64,000 nt of DNA, from assembly GCA_017543905.1 (NCBI GenBank), contig JAFYFC010000045.1, forward strand, positions 1 to 64,000, read 5' to 3'. Shown here in pieces: positions 46,071 through 54,419 of the stretch. Source of the stretch: Clostridia bacterium. Its GTDB lineage: Bacteria > Bacillota > Clostridia > Christensenellales > Aristaeellaceae. Position 1 is the first letter of the stretch, and every line of letters starts with the position of its first letter. The notes beneath the pieces were generated by a model. The model was not told where the DNA came from. It did not search any database and was given only the letters and a program-made list of their open reading frames with translations. The position numbers and the translations under genes are program-made.

Positions 46071-46856
46071 ATGGGAAAAATAATCGTAGTGACCTCCGGA
46101 AAGGGCGGCGTGGGAAAATCCACGATAGCCGCGAATATCGCCTTCGGCCTTGCATTTGACGGCAGAAAAATACTGCTCATCGATATGGACACAGGTCTCA
46201 GAAGCCTCGATCTAATGCTCGGCACGGAAAACGAGCTCGTGTTTGATCTAAACGACGTGCTTGACGGTATCTGTACATGTGAACAGGCCGTATTTGAGGT
46301 TTCAAGACGGCCCGGTCTTTACATGCTGCCCGCGTCTCAGAATATCGGCTCCTCCGCCATCAAGCCTCAGGACGTAAGGGCGCTGTTCGCCACCTTAAAG
46401 GATACATACGATTACATAATTCTCGATTGTCCCGCTGGTATAGAGCGCGGCTTCAGAAACGCCGTATCGGCTGCGGAAAGTGCGATACTCGTGATTACGC
46501 CTGATTACGTGTCCCTGCGCAGCGGCGAACGCGCTTTTCAGCTGCTTACCGGCGAGGGGGTAACCGATATACAGCTTATCGTAAACCGCATAGGCCGTAA
46601 GCCCGCCGTTTCGCTCGACGAATGTGTGCGCCGGATGGAATTGCCTGTGCTGGGCTTCATACCGGAGGACCCAAAGGTTTCGCGCATGATCGCGGGCGGC
46701 AAGCCTATCATCGAATATGAAACAGCCGCCGGCGATGCGTTTGAACGCACTGTCAGACGCATACTCGGAGAAAACGTAAGATACAGACCCCCGCACGAAA
46801 GCCTTATTCATCGCATCAAAACCGGTTTCGGAAAGGAAAGCGCATGCAAAAGCTGA
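46071..46856 (+). CDS. minD: MinD-like P-loop ATPase
   Basis: This is a 261-residue deviant-Walker ATPase. The start at 46071 has GGGAGGAAAT before it; a longer frame back to 45879 lies inside mrdA. TSGKGGVGKST at 7-17 is the Walker A with the signature Lys, LLIDMDTGLRSLDLML and ILDCPAGI follow. The C-terminus (SLIHRIKTGFGK) could form the amphipathic membrane helix of MinD. In Clostridia minC usually precedes and minE follows minD in this operon; here neither is present and rodA comes next (13-base overlap). The role in septum placement is therefore uncertain; it may place another membrane protein. Confidence 0.87.
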   Translation: MGKIIVVTSGKGGVGKSTIAANIAFGLAFDGRKILLIDMDTGLRSLDLMLGTENELVFDLNDVLDGICTCEQAVFEVSRRPGLYMLPASQNIGSSAIKPQDVRALFATLKDTYDYIILDCPAGIERGFRNAVSAAESAILVITPDYVSLRSGERAFQLLTGEGVTDIQLIVNRIGRKPAVSLDECVRRMELPVLGFIPEDPKVSRMIAGGKPIIEYETAAGDAFERTVRRILGENVRYRPPHESLIHRIKTGFGKESACKS

Positions 46857-48124
46857 TCAGATGGCTGTTTAAGCAGTTCCGCAGGGACGGCTTCAAGCAG
46901 CTTACAGCAGATATCAAAAAGAACTCATACAAGCCCGGTCTGTTCAAAAATTTCGACTGGCTTCTGTTTGGTCTTGTCATCGCGATCTCCTTGTTCGGAG
47001 TAGTGGCCATTTTTTCAGCCACCTCTTCGGCGACTCAGACCGAAGTGACGGGACTGTTAAATATTCTGGGTGCCCATCCGGTCACGTATGCGCGCTTGCA
47101 GCTGATCTGGATAGCTTTGGGCACAGTATTCATGTTTTCGATAACGCTGCTCGATTACCATTTATACGGGAAATACGCACAGATACTTTACCTCGCAAAT
47201 ATACTTATACTGCTGCTGGTGCTCACGGTCGAAGCCGGCCGCGGAGGTATGTCCGCGTTCTTCGCAGTCAATACGCAGAGCTCTACTCTCGGTCAGCGCA
47301 GCCTTCAGCCCTCCGAATTCGGAAAGATAATAATGATTATCGCCCTTGCGAAGCTGTTTTCACAGCGCAAAGCTCCGATCAGCAATTTCCGCGAGCTTTG
47401 GCCGACTCTCGTTTTTTTGGGAGTGCCCGCCGTGCTGGTGTTTTTCCAGCCTGACTTCGGCACGGCCGTCGTTTACGTCGTAGTGTACATCGTGTTAATT
47501 TATATTTCCGGCACGAAGCGCAAGCTTATATATGCCGTTATCGCGATAGTCATCGCGCTTGCGATACCGCTGTGGTACTGGCTTAATACCGCTTCGGATT
47601 CTTTCAGGCTTACGCGAATACTCATGTGGATTAATCCGGAGCAGTATGCGGACGAAGCGATGCAGGTAACCAACGGAAAGATAGCGGTCGGAAGCGGAGG
47701 TCTGATCGGCAAGGGTCTGGTATCTCAGGGCTCCTTCGCGTCTTTGGGCTTTATACCCGACGACCATACGGACTTCTGCTTTGCGATCGTTTGCGAGTCG
47801 TTCGGCTTTATCGGCGCTATGTCGCTGCTTGCAGCATTTGTCGTATTCCTCGGCAGGCTTATCTATCATGCTCTGCACACGCAGGATGTATTCGGAGAAT
47901 ACATAATTATCGGCGTAACCGCCATGTTCATGTTCCATATATTCGAAAACATCTGCATGATACTGAATATACTCCCTGTCACAGGCATACCTCTGCCCTT
48001 TATCAGCTACGGGGGCTCGAACTATCTGACCAATATGGGATGTTTGGGACTGGTCATGAACGTAGTTATGCGCTCGCGCCAAAAACAGATGGCAGGACAG
48101 ACGCGCACTCTCGGCAAGCTTTAA
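46844..48124 (+). CDS. rodA: peptidoglycan glycosyltransferase RodA (SEDS family)
   Basis: This 426-residue polymerase of glycan strands has about ten membrane helices. SEDS marks are QPSEFGKI, FFQPDFGTAVV (catalytic Asp region), GSGGLIGKGLVSQGS, IPDDHTDFCFAIVCESFGFIG and LPVTGIPLPFISYGGS. The N-terminal ~40 residues are a cytoplasmic, basic extension (KLIRWLFKQFRRDGFKQL). With mrdA it forms the elongation synthase pair. A hairpin at 48144-48181 follows. Confidence 0.95.
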   Translation: MQKLIRWLFKQFRRDGFKQLTADIKKNSYKPGLFKNFDWLLFGLVIAISLFGVVAIFSATSSATQTEVTGLLNILGAHPVTYARLQLIWIALGTVFMFSITLLDYHLYGKYAQILYLANILILLLVLTVEAGRGGMSAFFAVNTQSSTLGQRSLQPSEFGKIIMIIALAKLFSQRKAPISNFRELWPTLVFLGVPAVLVFFQPDFGTAVVYVVVYIVLIYISGTKRKLIYAVIAIVIALAIPLWYWLNTASDSFRLTRILMWINPEQYADEAMQVTNGKIAVGSGGLIGKGLVSQGSFASLGFIPDDHTDFCFAIVCESFGFIGAMSLLAAFVVFLGRLIYHALHTQDVFGEYIIIGVTAMFMFHIFENICMILNILPVTGIPLPFISYGGSNYLTNMGCLGLVMNVVMRSRQKQMAGQTRTLGKL

Positions 48125-48143
48125 GCAAAACCAAACCATATAA

Positions 48144-48181
48144 ATACCACGTCTGCCGGTAAACGACCGCAGGCGTGGTAT
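48144..48181. terminator. hairpin between convergent rodA and MATE genes
   Basis: ATACCACG pairs with CGTGGTAT, with an inner CTGC/GCAG helix. Neither flank has a long T run, so it may be a weak bidirectional terminator between two converging genes. Confidence 0.5.
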
Positions 48182-48228
48182 TCGCTTTCTCTAAGATAGA
48201 ACTGTTCGGCGCATGGCGAGCGATTCGT

Positions 48229-49599
48229 TTATTCTCTTCTGCGCCATTTGCCGGTCAGGAAATACGTCATTCCGATAACGAACGGAACGAAGCCCGCGAG
48301 TGCGTCTCCAAGCCAGTAGCCCTTACAGCCAAGCGTAAACACTACGCCCAACAGGTACGCTATCCCTATCCTGCTTATCAGCCCGTCGACGAGCGCGACC
48401 GCAAGATTAAGCCGTGTATTGCCGGAACCGTTTATTATCGAAAACGCCATAACGCGTGTCGCGGCGCCGAACATGTTTATTATGATCGGCAGTATAAGTA
48501 TTCCGGTATGCGCCGTAACCTCTGTATCGTCAGTAAATATACCGAATATCGTGTCCGGGAAGGCTACGAGCGCCGCGGAAACCGTGACCGCCATTATCAT
48601 TCCGAACATCAGCACGCTTTTTAATATAACAGGCACGCGTTCGTATTTCTTCGCGCCTATGTTCTGCCCTATCATGCTGCTGCCGGCTGTAGTAAACGAA
48701 TTAGAGACGATGCCTGCCATCATATTTACTTTATTATACACTCCACCCAAGGCCGAATATGCGATGCCGGTTATAATCTCCTGGTTGTTTATCCATGCGG
48801 TGAGCACGATTTTTGAAAAATTCACTGCCGCGGACTGAATCGACATAGGTATTCCAAGGAACACGAGCCGCCTTGAGGCTTCCTTCTCCGGCACGAACGA
48901 CGCGGGCTTAAAATCGAAGCCGAATTTATCTCTTTTTATATATAAATACACTATCGAGGCGATAAAGCTGACGCCCTGCCCTATAACAGTGGCAAGCGCC
49001 GCGCCGAATACCTTCATATCGAAATATTTGACAAACAGTATATCGAGGATTATATTGATAACGGCGGCTGCGGCGATAAACATGAACGGCCTTCTGCTGT
49101 CGCCCATGCCGCGCAGTATCGCGCTTACTACGTTATATCCGTATATAAAGAACAGGCCGAATATGCAGGTAACGGTATAGTCCATCGTATATGTATGAAC
49201 AAGTCCCGCCGGCGTTTTCAGCCATGACAGGATATTATATTTGAACGCGAAGCAGATACCTGATATAACCAGAGAAGCGCCCAAAAGAATCGTAAACAGC
49301 GTGCCTATAGTATGACGCAGCTTTTCGTTCTCCCTCGCGCCCACCTGCTGAGCGATGATTACCTGTCCGGCAGAAGAGAACCCCATTGCCAGAAAAGTCA
49401 GAAAGTGCAGTATATCGCCGCCGATAGACACTGCTGACATTCCCGGGCGTCCGATGCAGTTGCCGACTACCACCATGTCCACCAGATTATATACCGCCTG
49501 AAGCGCATTGGAAACGAAAAGCGGCAAAGCAAATTCAAGCAGCTGCTTAACCACGTTTCCGCTTGTGAGATCACGCGTCATACCGCCCGTTTTTTGCAT
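48229..49599 (-). CDS. MATE-family multidrug/cation antiporter (first copy)
   Basis: This is a 456-residue membrane exporter with about 12 helices. The start at 49599 (MQKTGGMTRDL) has GGAGG 8 bases upstream; the GTG 15 bases earlier is part of that site. MATE marks: DLTSGNVVKQLLEFALPLFVSNALQAVYNLVDMVVVG, ISGGDIL-like VSIGGDILHFL, GMGDSRRPF and the second-half repeat. It faces away from the second MATE gene across a 150-base divergent region. Substrate unknown. Confidence 0.92.
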   Translation of the reverse strand: MQKTGGMTRDLTSGNVVKQLLEFALPLFVSNALQAVYNLVDMVVVGNCIGRPGMSAVSIGGDILHFLTFLAMGFSSAGQVIIAQQVGARENEKLRHTIGTLFTILLGASLVISGICFAFKYNILSWLKTPAGLVHTYTMDYTVTCIFGLFFIYGYNVVSAILRGMGDSRRPFMFIAAAAVINIILDILFVKYFDMKVFGAALATVIGQGVSFIASIVYLYIKRDKFGFDFKPASFVPEKEASRRLVFLGIPMSIQSAAVNFSKIVLTAWINNQEIITGIAYSALGGVYNKVNMMAGIVSNSFTTAGSSMIGQNIGAKKYERVPVILKSVLMFGMIMAVTVSAALVAFPDTIFGIFTDDTEVTAHTGILILPIIINMFGAATRVMAFSIINGSGNTRLNLAVALVDGLISRIGIAYLLGVVFTLGCKGYWLGDALAGFVPFVIGMTYFLTGKWRRRE

Positions 49600-49698
49600 A
49601 TCAGTATCCTCCACGGCAGGATTATAGTGTTATTCTCATTATACCGCTATCAATGTTATGTTATCGGTCGGAGTATATAAAATTAACTGCGATGTAAA

Positions 49699-49725
49699 TT
49701 GAATATACAATACTTATTATATAAT
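49699..49725 (+). promoter_or_regulatory. possible promoter of the second MATE gene
   Basis: TTGAAT (49699-49704), a short 15-base spacer and TATAAT (49720-49725), followed by CAGGAGC before the ATG at 49754. Confidence 0.4.
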
Positions 49726-49753
49726 ACGCTTATCAAAACTCAGGAGCTTTCGT

Positions 49754-51133
49754 ATGAACAAGCTGCGTCTCCCTTCCGCGCTTACAGACTCGTTTCGCGA
49801 TAAAGTGTTTTTGTCGAAGCTTATAAAGCTGACACTGCCCATCACGCTGCAGTCCTTTATGCTCGCCGCAGTCGCGGCAGCCGACTCGCTTATGCTGGGC
49901 AGCCTTGAACAGAATCTTATGAGCGCAGTCTCTCAGGCTACGCAGGTCCAGTTCATTCAGAATATGATCCTGTCCTCGGTGGTCGCAGGCTGCACGATAC
50001 TCGGCGCACAATACTGGGGAAAGGGCGACAAACAGACAGTAAGCGATATATTTCACGTAATACTGCGCATAAATTTCTTGGTTTCGCTGGCGTTTTGGGC
50101 AGTGTGCCTGTTCACGCCGCGCACGCTGATGCTTATATTCACAAACGAGGAGGCGCTTATATCCGAGGGCGAAAAATACCTGCGTATCGCTGCCTGGTCG
50201 TACTTGCTTACGGGCATCTCGCAGTGCTATCTCGGAGTAATGAAGGTAAGCGAGCACGCCGACATATCCGCGCGCATATCGATTTCAGCCGTAATAATCA
50301 ACATCGTTCTGAACGCGGTATTCATTTATATTCTCAAAATGGAAGTGCGCGGCGCGGCGCTTGCCACGCTTGCCGCGCGCATTATAGAGCTTGCCGCCTG
50401 CATCGTGTATTCACGCAGACCCGGTTTCATTAAGCCTACGTTCAAGGGCATGTTGCATTTATACGGCTATATATACGGTGATTTTGCCAAATGCGTATTG
50501 CCTATGCTTGCGTCAAGTCTGCTTTGGGGCGTAGGATTTACGTCATATACCGCTTTCATGGGACATATGGGCACGCCTGCGGCCGCGGCAAACGCTGTAG
50601 CTGCAGTAGTAAGAGACCTTGTCTGCTGCGCATGCAACGGTCTTGCGGCGGCAGGCGGAATTATCGTCGGAAACGAGCTTGGCGCAGGCAGATTGGATGT
50701 AGGAAAAACCTACGGAAACAGAATGCTGTATATAAGTTACATTTGCGGTATAGCGTCCGCTTTGATAATGTTCGCGCTTACTCCGCTGCTTATGCTGCTG
50801 GTCAAGCTTTCGCCGGAAGCAAAAACGCATCTGCGCAGCATGATGCTTATCATGGGTCTGTACATGATAGGCCGCTGCGTGAATACGATCGTTATTAACG
50901 GCATATTTTACTGCGGCGGAGATACGATGTTCGACGCATATTCGCTTGTCGCAACGATGTGGTGCATAGCAGTGCCGCTTGCGTGGACGGGCATGTATTT
51001 CAGGTGGCCCGTCGCTGTCGTATATGCCTGCACCTGCCTTGACGAAGTGGGCAAAATCCCCTGGGTGATGATCCACTACCGCAAGTATAAGTGGGTAAAG
51101 GATCTCACGCGTCCGGGTTCTCTGCCTTCTTGA
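49754..51133 (+). CDS. MATE-family multidrug/cation antiporter (second copy)
   Basis: This is a 459-residue exporter of the same superfamily as its divergent neighbour but clearly a different subgroup: it begins FLSKLIKLTLPITLQSFMLAAVAAADSLMLG and has VSQATQVQFIQNMILSSV, GAQYWGKGD and the mid-protein ISAVIINIVLNAVFIY. About 12 helices. Its 3' end overlaps the convergent gtrA-type gene by 29 bases. Substrate unknown. Confidence 0.92.
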   Translation: MNKLRLPSALTDSFRDKVFLSKLIKLTLPITLQSFMLAAVAAADSLMLGSLEQNLMSAVSQATQVQFIQNMILSSVVAGCTILGAQYWGKGDKQTVSDIFHVILRINFLVSLAFWAVCLFTPRTLMLIFTNEEALISEGEKYLRIAAWSYLLTGISQCYLGVMKVSEHADISARISISAVIINIVLNAVFIYILKMEVRGAALATLAARIIELAACIVYSRRPGFIKPTFKGMLHLYGYIYGDFAKCVLPMLASSLLWGVGFTSYTAFMGHMGTPAAAANAVAAVVRDLVCCACNGLAAAGGIIVGNELGAGRLDVGKTYGNRMLYISYICGIASALIMFALTPLLMLLVKLSPEAKTHLRSMMLIMGLYMIGRCVNTIVINGIFYCGGDTMFDAYSLVATMWCIAVPLAWTGMYFRWPVAVVYACTCLDEVGKIPWVMIHYRKYKWVKDLTRPGSLPS

Positions 51134-51632
51134 GCGAATCCCTGAATACGAAGTACTTTTGATACAGAAATTCGGTAACGAAGTTGATAAGCATGTTTAC
51201 GACGGTCGCCACGTCGTCGTTCCAGCCGCGGCTTACAAGGTAATTATGGAACAGCGTGGATAGCGGAGTAAACACAAGATAGAATAAAAATACCTTAAGC
51301 ATCGCCACGGCGACGTTTGAGGCGGATTTGAAAGTGAATTTTCTGTTCAGCGTGAAATTCCACACAACAGATAGCACAAGTCCTATAAAATAAGCAATCG
51401 ACTCTGCGCTTAACGCTTCGCCCTGCCTGCCGCCGAAAACGCCGATGAGCTTATTTAACCACGCCGCATTTCCAAGCTGAACGGCGCATTTGTCGATCAA
51501 GCTACGCATGAAGGTTACTTTGGTCAGCAGCTGATACGTGCCCTCTTCGATTATTGCCGCGCTGGCTGAAAACAGTGTAAATTTTCCGGCTTTGATAAGC
51601 TCTTCTTTTTTGTTTTCGTTCTTCATAAGCAT
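51105..51632 (-). CDS. GtrA-family membrane protein
   Basis: A 175-residue protein with four hydrophobic helices: FTLFSASAAIIEEGTYQL, YFIGLVLSVVWNFTLNRKFTF (the conserved NFxxxRxxxF motif), LKVFLFYLVFTPLSTLFH and a last C-terminal segment. GtrA proteins help move polyprenyl-linked sugars across the membrane or act with surface glycosylation. No ribosome site is seen before 51632 or the ATG at 51626. A GC-rich hairpin (GGGGCAGG/CCTGCCCC) lies between it and larA. No glycosyltransferase gene is nearby. Confidence 0.8.
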   Translation of the reverse strand: MLMKNENKKEELIKAGKFTLFSASAAIIEEGTYQLLTKVTFMRSLIDKCAVQLGNAAWLNKLIGVFGGRQGEALSAESIAYFIGLVLSVVWNFTLNRKFTFKSASNVAVAMLKVFLFYLVFTPLSTLFHNYLVSRGWNDDVATVVNMLINFVTEFLYQKYFVFRDSLKKAENPDA

Positions 51633-51635
51633 TAA

Positions 51636-51661
51636 GGGGCAGGCGTTCTACCTGCCCCCTG
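51636..51661 (-). terminator. hairpin after larA
   Basis: On the minus strand GGGGCAGG pairs with CCTGCCCC around TAGAACG, followed by only TTAATG. The stem is strong but the T tract is poor, so it may attenuate reading into the GtrA gene. Confidence 0.4.
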
Positions 51662-51669
51662 TCTCCAGA

Positions 51670-52944
51670 TCAGAATTTTTTCCTGTCCGCCCACAAGCCA
51701 AGCGCCGGGTTCGAGATGTAGTAGATCTGTTCGCCGTTTTCAAGCGTGTTGTAACCGTCCTTCAGCTTGTTCGGATCGTACATCTTTACTGCCTCGTCGT
51801 AGGGCATATAGCCGTAGCAGGCGCCTTCGACTTCTTCCTTGGAAAGGAATTTGGTGCAGTAGGTTATCGAGAAGCGTCCGTCGGAAGAGCCGTGGATCAG
51901 GTGCGCAGCGGCGGAAAGATTAGCTCTCAGGTCTTCATTTTCCTTAACAAGCCTGAGCACCCGCTCCCGTCCGCAATAGCCGTACTTGCGTATCAGCAAA
52001 TCTATCGCTTTGTCCTCGCCGAATTTGTCGACGCCGCCCGCAAGCACAATAAGCTCGCCGCCGTCCCTGATCGCCATGCGCGTACGGTATACGCTCTTGT
52101 TTCCAAGCCAGGTGGACTTGAATTCCTTCGCGTCAAGGTTCACTACGACTTTACTGAACGGCTCGTCGACGAAGTTCAGATTCTTTTCCTGCGCAAGCTT
52201 GACTGCGTCCTCGAAGTACCTGCGATCCCTGCCCATAAACAGTCCGTGCGTACGGATTTTACCCTGCGGCGCAGTGGTTACGGTCAGTATGTAGTTAAGA
52301 GGTATCTGCTGCAGGAAATGCTCCTCTGCGTAGTCGAAAACGTTTCTGACAGGCGTATGATCCTTGCCCATTATGCGTTCAAGGCCATAAAATGCACCGA
52401 GCATATGAGATGAATTGATCATCGAAGCTCCGCCGCAGCCGACGAATATGTTTTTGTTGCGGTTTGCCATACCCACGACTTCATGCGGTACGACCTGTCC
52501 GATCGAAAGTATAAGATCATAGGACGGATCGAGCAAACGCCTGTTCACTTCGACGTCGATTGGATCTTCGACGAGGCCTTCGGATATCTGCTTTACATAT
52601 TCCGAAGGCACTGTGCCGATTTTAATGACGTCGTTGCGCCATGAATGAACTATCATGCGTTCGAACGGTATATCGCCGAACATGGCTTCCCACTCGCTTT
52701 GCGTTACGGGCACATGAGAGCCCAGCGCGGGCATGATATCCACTTCGCAGTAGTTTTTGAACATATCATACAGATGCCAGGTTATTCTGCCGGCATTTGA
52801 ATGAAAGCGCGTGTAGTCCGGCGGCAGCAGCAGCACCTTCCGGAGCGAAGTACGTACGTCCGTCAGAGACTGCTCAAGCAGTGTGCGTATCTGACTGTCG
52901 TTAAAGCCGTCTTCAGTCAGCGCATAAGCGGAACGACCTATCAT
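51670..52944 (-). CDS. larA: LarA-family nickel-pincer racemase/epimerase
   Basis: This is a 424-residue protein of the DUF2088/LarA family. LarA uses a nickel-pincer nucleotide bound to Lys184 with Ni held by His200, and His108 and His174 as catalytic bases (L. plantarum numbering). Here the counterparts are LPPDYTR, GSH (H77), VVPH (H154), NRNK (K164) and NSSH (H180). The spacing H154-K164 is 10 and K164-H180 is 16, the same as in LarA. The gene follows gnd by 12 bases in a kdgK-gnd-larA operon, so the substrate is more likely a sugar acid such as gluconate than lactate. Cofactor genes larB, larC and larE are not in the window. Confidence 0.88.
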   Translation of the reverse strand: MIGRSAYALTEDGFNDSQIRTLLEQSLTDVRTSLRKVLLLPPDYTRFHSNAGRITWHLYDMFKNYCEVDIMPALGSHVPVTQSEWEAMFGDIPFERMIVHSWRNDVIKIGTVPSEYVKQISEGLVEDPIDVEVNRRLLDPSYDLILSIGQVVPHEVVGMANRNKNIFVGCGGASMINSSHMLGAFYGLERIMGKDHTPVRNVFDYAEEHFLQQIPLNYILTVTTAPQGKIRTHGLFMGRDRRYFEDAVKLAQEKNLNFVDEPFSKVVVNLDAKEFKSTWLGNKSVYRTRMAIRDGGELIVLAGGVDKFGEDKAIDLLIRKYGYCGRERVLRLVKENEDLRANLSAAAHLIHGSSDGRFSITYCTKFLSKEEVEGACYGYMPYDEAVKMYDPNKLKDGYNTLENGEQIYYISNPALGLWADRKKF

Positions 52945-52956
52945 AAGCGTCTCTCC

Positions 52957-54408
52957 TTAAGCGTTGTATGTATTGGCGGTCGTATTTCCGCCGTGACCCG
53001 TCCAGTCGGTATGGAAGAACTCTCCGCGCGGCCTGTCGACGCGCTCGTAAGTATGCGCTCCGAAGTAATCTCTCTGCGCCTGCAGAAGATTTGCGCTCAT
53101 GCGGGCAGTGCGTATACCGTCATAGTAAGACAGCGCGCTGGTCATCGCGGGCACCGGTATTCCGCCCAGACACGCGTTTGCGCAAACGTTTCTCCAGCCG
53201 TCCGTGCACGCCTGAATCTCACCAGCGAAATATTCGTCAAGCAACAGATTGTCAAGCGCAGGATTCTTGTCGTAGGCTTCTTTGATCTTGCCTAAGAACA
53301 CGCTTCTGATAATGCAGCCGCCGCGCCACATAAGCGCGATGCCGCCGTAGTTGAGATTCCAGCCGTAGGTCTTTGCGGCGGCGCGCATGAGCGCGTAGCC
53401 CTGCGCATACGATATTATCTTAGCCGCATACAGCGCCTGCCTGATGTTTTCGATAAACGCTTCCTTGTCTCCGGTGAAGCGGCAGTCAGGTCCTTTAAGT
53501 ACCTTGGAGGCTTCAACTCTCGCTTCCTTGATTGCCGAAAGGCAGCGCGCGAACACGGCTTCTCCGATGAGCGTCAGGGGCATCCCTTCGTCAAGCGCGG
53601 CGATCGCCGTCCACTTGCCCGTGCCCTTCTGTCCTGCGGTATCGAGTATCTTGTCTATCAGCGGCTCGCCGTCAGTATCCTTCTTGGTAAGGATATCTGT
53701 GGTTATTTCTATGAGATAGCTGTCGAGCACGCCTTCGTTCCATTTTTTGAAAACCTCGTGCATTTCGTCCGTCGTCATGCCAAGGTAATCGCGCATGAGC
53801 TGATACGCCTCGCAGATCAGCTGCATATCGCCGTATTCTATGCCGTTATGCACCATTTTTACGAAATGACCGGCGCCGTTTTCGCCTACCCAGTCGCAGC
53901 AGGGTTCGCCGTTCACGTGCGCGCAGATCGACTGGAATATGGGCTTTACATGCTCCCATGCGGCGGGCGAACCGCCGGGCATCAGACTGGGACCCTTGAG
54001 CGCGCCTTCTTCGCCGCCGGACACGCCCGTGCCGATATACAGCAATCCCTTTGATTCAACATATGCAGTGCGGCGCGCGGTATCCGGGAAATGCGAGTTG
54101 CCGCCGTCGATTATTATGTCACCGGGCTCGAGCACGCCCAGAAGCTGCTCTATCATGCTGTCAACCGCCTCGCCCGCCTTCACCATGATCATCACTTTAC
54201 GGGGCTTGGCGAGGTTGTCCGCCAGCTCGCTTAAGCTATAGCAGCCGATTATGTTTTTGCCGGCAGCCCTTCCCTCTACGAAATTCGTGACTTTACTCGT
54301 GGTGCGATTGAACACCGCTACCGTAAAGCCTTTGGATTCCATGTTCATTACCAGGTTTTCACCCATGACCGCAAGACCAATAAGGCCTATATCCGCAAGC
54401 TTTTTCAT
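52957..54408 (-). CDS. gnd: 6-phosphogluconate dehydrogenase, decarboxylating
   Basis: This 483-residue enzyme oxidises 6-phosphogluconate to ribulose 5-phosphate and CO2 with NADP or NAD. The start at 54408 (MKKLADIGLIGLAVMGENL) has AAGGAG 9 bases upstream. Marks: NRTTSKV, IMVKAGEAVDSMI, VSGGEEGALKGPSLMPGG, GAGHFVKMVHNGIEYGDMQL (catalytic Lys and Asn), AFINxR-type C-terminal RDYFGAHTYERVD...FFHTDWTGHGG. Length is normal. It stands 11 bases after kdgK. Confidence 0.97.
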   Translation of the reverse strand: MKKLADIGLIGLAVMGENLVMNMESKGFTVAVFNRTTSKVTNFVEGRAAGKNIIGCYSLSELADNLAKPRKVMIMVKAGEAVDSMIEQLLGVLEPGDIIIDGGNSHFPDTARRTAYVESKGLLYIGTGVSGGEEGALKGPSLMPGGSPAAWEHVKPIFQSICAHVNGEPCCDWVGENGAGHFVKMVHNGIEYGDMQLICEAYQLMRDYLGMTTDEMHEVFKKWNEGVLDSYLIEITTDILTKKDTDGEPLIDKILDTAGQKGTGKWTAIAALDEGMPLTLIGEAVFARCLSAIKEARVEASKVLKGPDCRFTGDKEAFIENIRQALYAAKIISYAQGYALMRAAAKTYGWNLNYGGIALMWRGGCIIRSVFLGKIKEAYDKNPALDNLLLDEYFAGEIQACTDGWRNVCANACLGGIPVPAMTSALSYYDGIRTARMSANLLQAQRDYFGAHTYERVDRPRGEFFHTDWTGHGGNTTANTYNA

Positions 54409-54419
54409 AATGCTTCTCC

